Source of the DNA: Channa striata
Lineage: Eukaryota; Chordata; Actinopteri; Anabantiformes; Channidae
Reading direction: 5' to 3'
NCBI GenBank assembly: GCA_033026295.1
Contig: CM065172.1
Location: 12,941,665 to 13,005,664, forward strand
Length of the DNA stretch: 64,000 nucleotides
Part shown: positions 54,400 to 64,000 of the stretch, one piece after another
How the letters are laid out: every line of letters starts with the position of its first letter
How positions within the stretch are numbered: position 1 is the first letter of the stretch
Translations under genes and position numbers: made by a program
Notes under the pieces: generated by a model
Databases searched by the model: none
The model's input: the letters and a program-made list of their open reading frames with translations, nothing else
Told to the model about the DNA's origin: nothing

Positions 54400-54614
54400 C
54401 AACAAACGGCACCTGTTCGCGTCTGAGGAAGAGCCGGGAGGTGAGGACACGGGGAGCCGCCGGATCCTGGTTCGTGCCAAAAAACTCGCCCTGACATCCT
54501 GGGGACGGCGGAGGAGCCGCAGTCTGCGTCCGTGGAAGCTCCGCGACGAAGTGAAGAGACGCGCCGGGCGAAGAGACGCGGGCGAAGCCGAGAGGAGGAA
54601 CTCGACAAGTTTAG
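54400..54614 (+). other. galnt6: Presumed non-coding first exon and CpG-rich promoter of galnt6
   Basis: A CpG-dense segment (about 54.33-54.65 kb) ends in the strong donor AGTTTAG|GTAAGT at 54614/54615 on the galnt6 strand, 1.2 kb before the ATG exon. The start is approximate. No TATA box is seen, as is usual for a CpG-island promoter. Confidence 0.6.
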
Positions 54615-54748
54615 GTAAGTCCCGCGTTCGGAGCGTCTCCACAGTCATTCATCGGATGTTCGGGACGCGAGACTCGCTGTCGAGTCTTGTTCATATTTTT
54701 TTGTTTGTTTACTTTAGTTTTTCCCCTCGTGGAGAAACTGAGTGGTTT

Positions 54749-54772
54749 CTGTCTGTCTGTCTGTCTGTCTGT
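54749..54772. repeat. (CTGT)n repeat in the galnt6 first intron
   Basis: Six CTGT units shortly after the leader donor. Confidence 0.9.
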
Positions 54773-55814
54773 ACTTCACCCAGCTCTTTCTCTTTCCGTT
54801 TTCTGCTCTTTCACTTTTCATCATCTGCTCTCACACCGACCGCGGCTCGTCTGCTCGGACCGTCACTCACACAAATGAGGGTCCGTGTCCCCACCTGAAC
54901 ACACCAGTCAATCATAAATTACATTCTACATATTTAATGCAAATATTTCCCCTTCCTTGTGCTCCAACGTGCTTTTGTCTTTTCAACCCACTGGTCTAAC
55001 TGGTTGCCCATTAGTCAGAGCTGCAGAGTGTTCTGTGGTTGTGTTCCTTTTGTGGAACACCAAAAACGTGTGTCCTCTTGAATGAATTATGAAAGAGGCT
55101 GTGGCTTGAGAATAGAGTAAATAAATTATGACCATGTAAGAGTGAGTCTCTAACTGAACAGTGATCACCTACAGTGAGATACTGTTTCACTCAGCAGGAA
55201 ACTGGTGGCTTGTCTTGTGAAGGTCTTGAGAATTGCGGGTGAGTCATGTCCACGTAGCAGAGTGGCTTCCTATAGTAGATGACAGCTGATTAGTAATGGT
55301 GTGTCATTGTCATTGGAGCAAATGTCAAACATGGCAGCATGTGTCACTCAGTGGCAGGGCGGCGGTGGAGCCAGCAGGGATGTGAACCACCTGCTGCCAC
55401 GTGGATCCTGAAGAACCGTGGCCAGAGCAGGTGGATTCAGGTGTTTACTGAGAGGCGGGGTGTGTGTTTGTTCGCACTCCCCTTTTCCCTGTTCTCTCCA
55501 CCTGCCCTGTGGGATTGTTTCCTTAAGCGACCGACAGGGAGGAGTGAGGCTGACTAGTACCTGCTGCTATGACACTTGCATAAAAAACACACGAACAGGT
55601 TTAAGGGATTTCGCTTGCCGCCTTCTTACACTGCTGAGAATAGCTCCACAAATGCTTAACAATAAGGGCAGGTAAGGGTTACAGACGAATGGGTTTTGAG
55701 AAATGTGTCTTTGTAGGCTGTGGTTGAAACCCTGAAGCGACATGCACAAACATTTTGCAGAAGGTTTTGTTCTTTCTTTTTTTTTTTAACAGCATTTGAA
55801 GCCAATCCTGCAGT

Positions 55815-58800
55815 ATGCGTCTGTTCGGACGTCGGCGTTTATCCCCTGTGAAACTGGTTCTCCTGGCTGGGGCTCTCTTTGTTGTGGCCCTTGTAGTCCT
55901 CCAGAAGGATGTTAGCTCTTCGCCTGCTGTGGACCCGTGGTTTCAGGAGCTGGTGGACAAGAAGGACAAGGTGATGGTCATGGTCCGAGAGGCTGTCAAC
56001 AATATTGGTTTCCAGATTCGAGCCCCGCAGCCTCTCCCTGCACAGGAGCAGCCCACGCAGGACGTCAACTGCCCCACTGGATTCTACACGCAGGCTGAAC
56101 TCAAACCTCACCTAGAAAGACCACCACAGGACCCTTCAAGCCCCGGGGCTGATGGGAAGGCGTTTCCAGAAGTCGACATCACCCCGGAGGAGAAGAAGGA
56201 GAAGGAGGAAGGCATGACACGCCACTGTTTCAACCAGTTTGCCAGTGACCGTATTTCGCTCAGCCGTAGTCTTGGTGATGACACGAGGCCTCCAGAGTAA
56301 GACCTTGTTCTTGGAACAATCTGAGATATTTTGAGCTAATCACTTTTTTAACAACAACTATGCTGACATGTACACAGCAAGCCTGATAATAACCCTGCAT
56401 TTCAGCTCGGCTCCTCCTCAGAGTGGTAAATTATTCACAGTACATGTATTGTATTTTGAGTTGACTACAATGCTGTAAAATCACACCCCTAAGCTTAGTG
56501 TAATCATAAAAACACATCTATAGTATATACAGCCCTTGTCAGTATCCTGGATTATGGAGACTGAGGCATTATATGCATTGTTTAATTACCGCCTCACTTT
56601 GTTCAACTTGAAGCCTGAATATCTCATATTTCTTGTGTAGCGCTTTCAAGTGGCTTTTAAATAAGTTGTTGGCTACTGTTTGCATATTGCATTGTTCAAA
56701 GAGAGGAAGTGCATACCTTGAATATCTGCAAACAACTCTCTACTGTACATGGCTATACATGATCTTCAGTGACTTTCATTTCATCAGCTAGGCGTCTCAC
56801 TCTTGCACACGTCTTAATCCTCCTCTGTATTTTGTGTGTGGTTCACCTCGTTCAGGTGTGTGGAGAGGAAGTTTCGTCGCTGCCCCCCTCTTCCAACCAC
56901 CAGTGTTATCATAGTCTTCCATAATGAGGCTTGGTCCACCCTCCTGAGGACAGTCTACAGTGTCCTACACACGTCTCCTGCTATCCTGCTCAAAGAGATC
57001 ATCCTGGTAGATGATGCCAGCACTGCAGGTGTGAACAATATTAACTATTGTTTATGCTTCTATATAAATAAAAATGCTTGAAGACCATTTTGACAGCAGT
57101 TTGTAAAAGCTCTCGAGAGCTGTGTTAAAGCGAGAGGGAAGCGGTGCAAGAAAATTAAAGTTGAAGAAGCCCTCTAATTTCTTTTGGCCTATTCCTCAAA
57201 TATGTATTCCGTGGAAAACTCTCCAACAATTGTAGACTCTTAAGTTATTTATTAATTAAACTGACATTGAGAGTTTTGAGGGCAGCATTCCAGTTACTCA
57301 CAGGGCTGAGCTTTGATAAGATAACAGAGTGGGTTTGCACAGTGTTTTACAATGCAAGTAATATGACTTCAAAGTTTTTGCCAGAAGGTAAGCTTAATTT
57401 GTCCTTTTTTATGTATATTTATTATTTATTTTAACTTTCGGATGGGATAATAACTTAATTCATTACCCACTTTAAGTCAAAATGCAGGCAAGGAAGGGTT
57501 ACGGCAGTGTTTAGATCATTACTAGTAGAGCCTGAAAACATTTAATTGTGCTAGTCTCTCCAGTAGAAAACAACATGAAAAATGCCTTTAAAAATAGTTG
57601 AACCACATTAAATTAAGTTCACTGATTACAAAAAACATCTCTTCTAATATCTTAATAATAGCTCCATTATATATTTACAGGCAGTTCTTATAATCTTCAA
57701 TAGCCTTTTATACTAAGACTGGCAGAAAAAAGGTGTAAAACTAACATTAAGTCATAAGAAGTCATGCGCATTGCTACATGTTATGCCTAAATGTTTATTT
57801 CATGTGTAGTAGTTTCCAGTGACCTCCTTTAAATAATATTTTTCAGTTGCAATGCCATTAGCCGCCCTGTATTTGCATGTGTCTCACTGTACCCAAACTT
57901 CCCTTTCTGCTATCAGAGCAACGGCTTTCAGTCATAACATTCACATGTGGGAGGTAAATTCACATACCCTGAGCCTTATAAGAAATGTGTGTGGCATGTA
58001 TTGTGGTTATAAATGTCTTTCAAAGGGAAGTGTGACCCAGTTTTACCAGCAGTGTTTCCACTTCATTGCCTTTTCTTGAATTTGTATTTCTATTTGTATA
58101 CCAGGCTGAAAATAATTGACCACTTCTGGTTGTAACTGTATGCAGTCATGAACTCCCTTTAAATGGTTTACGTGTGTGTACGCTCACAGCAAGCTAAGCA
58201 TTTTTTATACTGGAGGTAAAAGACGACAAACCTTTTTATTTCAGAGCACCTGAAGACCCGACTGGAGGATTATCTGAGTCAGCTGAAGGTTGTCCGACTA
58301 TTGCGACAGCAAGAGAGGAAGGGCCTCATCACAGCGAGGCTGCTGGGTGCCAGTGTTGCTCAGGGGGAGATTCTGACCTTTCTCGATGCTCATTGTGAGA
58401 AGATGCACACAGTTATTTGGGTTTATAATCCGTGCTAAAATTTTGTACATTTTTTACTGCAGCATGAAAGTATCAGAATGTTTTTAGTTGATTTTAATTG
58501 CAGATGCAAATTGCTGCATGATATTTCCATTTCTGCCTGATGATGGCTAATGCAAACGTATACTAATTAATTACTCGTTAATTCTAGATACACTATGACT
58601 CTCTATACACTAACAGAAGATTGTTGTTTCACCTGAAAGTGAAATATGTGGTGATTTTTGTCTTTCCAAACAGGTGAATGTTTCCATGGTTGGCTTGAGC
58701 CCCTGCTGGTTCGTATTGTCGAAGAACCCACTGCTGTGGTTAGTCCCGAGATCACCACCATTGACCTTAACAACTTTCAGTTCAACAAGCCCGTGGCCAC

Positions 58801-60693
58801 CAGTCATGCTGCCCATCGTGGTAACTTTGATTGGAGCCTAAGTTTCGGCTGGGAGGCAATCCCCGAGAATGCACAGAAGTTGCGAAAGGATGAAACGTAC
58901 CCTGTGAAGTAAGGAGGATCATGTTGCTTTCACTAACAAACACGAACAATTTAAGTGACTAAAACTTTTGTGCCTGTTCATTAAAATTTCAGAACCCCTA
59001 CGTTTGCTGGAGGACTTTTCTCAATATCAAAGAAGTACTTTGAACACATAGGAACGTATGATGACCAGATGGAGATTTGGGGCGGTGAGAATGTGGAGAT
59101 GTCGTTCAGGGTCAGTTTTCTTTTTTTCCATTTACACTCCCTAGGTTTCAGAAATTAAATAAGCCTCCCTCTCATCATTAATAGTCTGAATTTCAGGTAT
59201 GGCAGTGTGGGGGTCAGCTCGAAATCATCCCCTGTTCTGTGGTGGGCCATGTCTTCCGCACCAAGAGCCCTCACACCTTTCCCAAGGGCACAGAGGTGAT
59301 CACCCGCAACCAGGTGCGCCTGGCTGAGGTGTGGATGGACGACTACAAGATGGTCTACTATCGCCGCAACAAGAATGCTGCAGTCATGGCCAGTGAGGTC
59401 AGCGTGGCTTTTGCACAAAGATATATGCCTAGAACTTAATCCCTGCTCTAAGAAGTTGATAGAATTATTTAGCTGTGATTCTTACAAGGGACTCTCAGGG
59501 TATTAAATACCTCACCGTTACTGTTACAGCACAAGTATGGGGACCTCTCAGAGCGTCTGAAACTGAGAGACAGACTGCATTGCAAGAACTTCACCTGGTA
59601 CCTAAACACAGTCTACCCAGAGGTCTTTATTCCAGATTTAACACCAGACAAATTTGGAGCAGTAAGTCATGTTTGCTTTTGTCTCTACGTGGCTCTGTAT
59701 ATGTGGCATAACTGCACCTGTATCATTTGTGACTGGGAACCTGTGTTTGCACCAGATTAAAAACTCAGGATCTCAAACCTGTTTGGATGTTGGCGAGAAA
59801 AATGAGGGAGGTAAACCTGTGATCATGTACCAGTGTCACAACATGGGAGGCAACCAGGTACACTGACTCTGATGCACACTTTATGACATGGACAACTGAA
59901 GAAAACTGCGTGATTTCCGTAGCAGTTGCGTCTCTAATTGGATGATTTTCCCCTCTAGTACTTTGAATACACAAGTCACAAGGAGCTGCGACATAACATT
60001 GGAAAGCAGCTGTGTCTTCATGCCAGTCCTCAGCCAGAATCTGTGAAGATTGAGCTCTGCCAGTTGAAGGGGAAGGGCACCAGTTTGGCACCACAGCAGG
60101 AGTGGGTCTTTACAGAGGTAAGACACACTTGTACCTAGACTTGAAGGAAAAGTTTGACACTTTTAGGAAGTCTGCTTTTGCTTTTTTCATTTTTGTAGAG
60201 CATTAAATGAGAAGATCGACACGTGATTGTATCTCTTTGCTACTAAAAGTTAAGTTACTGCTGGCCTGCTTAGCTCAGCATATACAATGGAAATGGGGGC
60301 GAGTGAGGATTCAGCATTCTGACTTTGTTGGTCTTGATAAGGATAACAAGCAATCCATGGAGATGCCGGAGAGCTGCACGTGTACCAAACCACAATAATA
60401 TCTTTTCATCAGATACAGTGATACTCGGTAGCAGTAATCCTAACCTTCTCAGTTGATGATCACAAAGCAAACATGGGTGTTTCCCAGGGGATCATTCTTT
60501 ATTTAACTATGCTGAATGTTTTATGTATTATATTTGGGCTTTACCAATGATCTAATTTGTCTCTAATTCTTATTTTTAGGACAATCTTCTGAAGAATCCC
60601 AGCAGTGGCAAATGTTTACAGCTGAAAGGAGACCGTGTTCAGATGAACCAATGCAACTCTGCTGACGTCTTTCAGCATTGGAGCTTCAGCTGA
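55815..60693 (+). CDS. galnt6: Polypeptide N-acetylgalactosaminyltransferase 6 (complete)
   Basis: Golgi type II enzyme that transfers GalNAc from UDP-GalNAc to Ser/Thr, the first step of mucin-type O-glycosylation. The acceptor at 55792 opens the exon and the ATG at 55815 follows 22 leader bases. Coding exons: 55815-56296, 56856-57028, 58245-58394, 58674-58908, 58993-59110, 59197-59397, 59530-59661, 59756-59857, 59959-60117, 60580-60693; 621 codons against 622 in human GALNT6, all in phase. Residues about 10-30 form the signal-anchor (VKLVLLAGALFVVALVVL). Next come a stem, the GT-A catalytic domain with TSVIIVFHNEAWSTLLRT, the metal-binding DAH at 266-268 and WGGEN at 376-380, then a ricin-type lectin domain (about 490-621) with CLDVGE and QHW. 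N-terminal text (ELKPHLERPPQDPSSPGADG, FASDRISLSRSLG) favours GALNT6 over GALNT3. Confidence 0.96.
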
Positions 60694-61094
60694 CCTCACA
60701 ATCTAGCCCTTAAGTGACCATTGGCACCTTCTCAAACAGGAGCCAACTCAATATTGATCCACTGGAACATACATACTGTAGATGCTGGGGCGTCTGGAAA
60801 GTGGACAGAAAAAGATGGAGGCCAAAGTGAAAAAATGTTCTTCTCGTGAACTGAACTTGTTTTAAATATTTATGATGGCAACTCAGGAAAAACTTTTGAA
60901 GGTGGTTGGGGGGGATAATGTAGACAAAGCGAGGACCTCATTCATGAACTGTATTGAATCTAATGCAGTGAATTTACACTCCAGCTTGAAAAATCACTAT
61001 TTAGTGATCATTTTTTTTAATTTATCTTATTTTTGTATAACACTGAATGCTGAAGTGTCTTGCTAGGTGATGAGATTTACTTTTTTTTAATAAA
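60694..61094 (+). other. galnt6: galnt6 3'UTR
   Basis: Short 3'UTR of about 400 bases after TGA, ending at an AATAAA. Confidence 0.75.
61089..61094 (+). terminator. galnt6: galnt6 poly(A) signal
   Basis: AATAAA after a T run, about 400 bases past the stop and before the next gene. Confidence 0.75.
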
Positions 61095-61814
61095 AGAATT
61101 CTGTGAGATAATCACTTGTATTCTAGAAAAATGTTTTCCCCCACAAGTGCACATAAGTCTTTAAGAATGTTTCACAGTTATAACCGTTAACTTTGATCTG
61201 TCCTGGTTGATCATATTACTATACACAAAGAGTAAAGTACTAATCTTGTCAGTATGTGAATGCTTCTCTTAGAGAATATAGATTTGCCAAGTGTATCACA
61301 CCCTAAAAGAATAATTAACTTACTTTTTAGCTGTGGTTACTGATGCCGCACATAGGCCTCCTAAATCATCTATATTTAGTGTCATGAAGTTGCTGTCAGA
61401 GAAGGAAATTCATTACACATTTTACAACCCTGTGAAAACTCCCATGCCACAGGTTCTGTATTGATAAGAACTCTCACATTCTAACTAAGCCACACTTGAG
61501 CAACATTTATTAAAGGAGTGGTTTGCAAGCAGGAACATTCCAACCTGTTTAGCCTCATCTGAATAGACCTGTATTGTTTGTAAAAGTGGTTGGGCAGGAC
61601 TTATTTAAACTTTCTTGTCAAACCTGAACTGCTGCATTGTGCAGCTTTTTCGTTTAATGCGTGGTGCACCGTGCACACAACCTGCTGGAGAACTGAAGTT
61701 CTATTTAAACCGATGACAGGAAGGCGTTTTTCCTTTGCAACAATAGGTGGCAGCATTAACCCCTGTTCTTCTGATAGTATTCTGGTGAATACTATCATTG
61801 CACTTTGTCCATAG
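61095..61814. other. Spacer between galnt6 and the g6pd start exon
   Basis: About 0.7 kb without a recognised coding exon. The g6pd promoter, and any non-coding first exon, should lie here or overlap the galnt6 end. TTTAAA-type AT-rich motifs occur near 61.60 and 61.70 kb but none is a convincing TATA box. Confidence 0.5.
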
Positions 61815-61885
61815 GAGCCACATATCCATACTGGGAAACAAGGGTGCAGGCAGCAGGAACAGACTGAGGACAGAGGCCCAGGAAG

Positions 61886-64000
61886 ATGAGCACTGAGCCT
61901 GTGACTCGCTCTGAGGTGTTTGGACAGATCAGGAAGGAGCTCTATGGAGAGGAGCAGTGCAGTCCTTCCTGCACACACATATTCATCATTCTAGGAGCTT
62001 CTGTGAGTGAGACCTTTAAACTGATTACCAAATAAGACCAACAACCACAGTTTCTTCTATTCTGAAATGTGTTACAATTTCCTTGTAGCCAAAAACAACC
62101 TGCGTAATGTTCAGTCTGTTTAAAAGGTTTGCTGTGGTCACTTAAACCATTTAGATTTCATGATTTGGAACAGCTCACTGTGAACTTTTGTATCCCCTTG
62201 TTCTTTTCTCAAGCACTGAAAGAATTGGATCAAAACTATTTTGTAAGGCTGAAACAAGTTCTGTTGCTTTTGTTTATGTCAACTTGGTCTAAAATAAGGG
62301 TTTGTTAAAAGTCATTTCAAAGTCTCTTTAGTTGATTTACATTTACAGTTTGTGTACTCTTTGGACTCATTATTGATTCGTGGCAGCCCTGTGATTATCA
62401 GCAAAAGTTGGTGATCAGATCTCTTTCAATTGTGTTATCTGCACAGGGAGATCTTGCCAAAAAGAAGATCTATCCAACTTTGTGGTGAGTAAAAATCACT
62501 GCCCGTACAGAGAGACAGTTCCTTTAAAGTTGTTTCCTGGTGTTGTGAAGACTTTGACCATTAAACAATGATTGACTTCATTACCTTTAACTCTAATCCC
62601 TCATCAGGTGTTTATTCAGAGATGGCCTGCTCCCAGACAACACCTACTTTGTGGGTTTTGCTCGGTCTAACCTGACTGTGGATGACATCAAGAAAATATG
62701 TCTGCCTCTTATGAAGGTCATATCTTAAGGCTCCTTGTAGGCTATAAGAGACACCATCTTTGATTACTTGGCCCCTGTTTTCAGGAATTATTGTTTAATA
62801 ATTCTCTCAGGTCCAGGATGATGAGACAGAAACGGTCTCAGCCTTCTTCAGTAAGAACTCCTACGTAAATGGCAGATATGATGATGGTAGTTCCTTTGAC
62901 CAACTCAACAACCATCTCTCATCTCTGCCTGGGGGATCTGACTCTAACCGGCTCTTCTACCTGGCTCTCCCACCCACTGTCTACCACCATGTCAGCACCA
63001 ACATCCGAACCCACTGCACGAGCAGCAAGTCAGTATCTTTCAGTCAACACAACGGCTTGGTTGCTGTTTGATCACACGGTTCTGATCAGTGTTGTTTGAA
63101 AATCAGAGGGTGGAACCGGGTAATTGTTGAGAAGCCATTTGGCCGTGACCTACAGAGCTCACAGGAGCTGTCAGCCCACCTGTCCTCCCTGTTCAAAGAG
63201 GATCAGATCTACCGCATAGACCACTACCTGGGCAAAGAAATGGTCCAGAACCTCATGGTGCTCAGGTAACAAGCTCCAAGCACAGGTTAAAACACAATTT
63301 CAAACCTTAAAGGGTAGCACATTTATGTTTAAATTAATATTAGGAGTTCTCAACATCTTGTACCTCCTTGCCTTCTATGTTTTATTTTAACAGAATTTTT
63401 GTTCATCTTTTCAGGTTTGGAAATCGCATCTTTGGGCCTATATGGAACAGGAACAGCGTGGCCTGTGTGGTCCTCACCTTCAAAGAGCCTTTTGGCACAC
63501 AGGGCCGTGGAGGATACTTTGACGACTTTGGAATAATTCGGTGGGAGATACACATTCAAATAAATTGAAAAAACTGCATATTTCATTGTAGATTTTTTTT
63601 ACTGCTATTGTTTTTACCAGTCAAATGCACTAGCTCCAGTCTATTCAATTTAATGTAGAGATGTGATGCAGAACCATCTTCTCCAGATGCTCTGTTTGGT
63701 TGCAATGGACAAACCAGCTTCCACCAGCCCAGATGATGTGAGAGATGAAAAGGTAACACCACTGATTGGATTAAAGCATTTTGCAACATTGTGCTCTTTT
63801 CATATTGTTGCTGATGTTTTTAAACCCTGTTCTTCGGTTTTTTGATTGGCTGTAGGTGAAGGTGTTGAAGTGTGTAGCCCCTGTAGCAGTGTCAGATGTG
63901 GTGCTTGGCCAATATGTGGGGGACCCTGAGGGGGAGGACCACTCCAGACTAGGTTACCTTGATGACCCCACTGTACCAAAAGGCTCCTCCACACCAACGT
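61886..64000 (+). CDS. g6pd: Glucose-6-phosphate 1-dehydrogenase, first 335 codons (runs off window)
   Basis: Cytosolic enzyme oxidising glucose 6-phosphate with NADP+, the entry and rate-limiting step of the oxidative pentose-phosphate pathway. An acceptor TTTGTCCATAG at 61814/61815 suggests that the ATG exon is preceded by a non-coding exon, as in human G6PD. Exons: 61886-62002, 62447-62484, 62608-62716, 62811-63028, 63107-63265, 63415-63540, 63659-63752, 63856-64000 (open at the edge). The 38-nt second coding exon matches the human gene structure as I know it. Seen: NADP-binding GASGDLAKKK (residues 37-46), the substrate/catalytic RIDHYLGKEMVQN with Lys204 (human Lys205), His262 (human His263) in RDVMQNHLLQML, and YLDDPTVPKGS at the edge. 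About 180 C-terminal residues lie outside the window. Confidence 0.97.

Overview
The window is vertebrate nuclear DNA, most likely from a ray-finned (teleost) fish. The genes are split by GT-AG introns, many of them short. The DNA is rich in CA, GA and CT microsatellites and carries decayed LINE and DNA-transposon copies. The encoded proteins are clearly vertebrate but diverged from mammalian orthologues. There is no bacterial or phage content, no CRISPR array and no rRNA or tRNA gene that I could recognise. I rebuilt exons by hand from splice sites, reading phase and remembered family sequences; no alignment was run.

Layout. (1) 1-5416: no gene recognised. (2) 5417-13897, minus strand: cacnb3-like voltage-gated calcium-channel beta subunit, 13 coding exons, with a possible alternative first exon and TATA promoter at about 21.6-21.7 kb. 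(3) 13.9-25.1 kb: mostly non-coding, with a LINE reverse-transcriptase relic near 20.4 kb. (4) about 25.1-53.3 kb, plus strand: adcy6, a complete membrane adenylyl cyclase of 1186 codons in 22 coding exons, with a GC-rich 5' leader and a 13.4-kb first coding intron. (5) 54.4-61.1 kb, plus strand: galnt6, a complete 621-codon Golgi GalNAc-transferase in 11 exons after the ATG-containing one is counted. (6) 61.8 kb to the end, plus strand: the first 335 codons of g6pd; the gene runs off the window.

The divergent cacnb3/adcy6 pair matches the neighbourhood of CACNB3 and ADCY6 on human 12q13, which supports both names. The four genes share no single pathway. cacnb3 traffics and gates high-voltage calcium channels, and adcy6 makes a calcium-inhibited cyclase, so these two are linked by calcium/cAMP signalling. 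galnt6 starts mucin-type O-glycosylation, and g6pd opens the oxidative pentose-phosphate pathway.

I found no convincing new biological system. The points most worth checking are a uORF split across the adcy6 leader exons, two tandem in-frame mini-exons in the adcy6 extracellular loop, the possible distal first exon of cacnb3, and the uncertain C-terminus of cacnb3.
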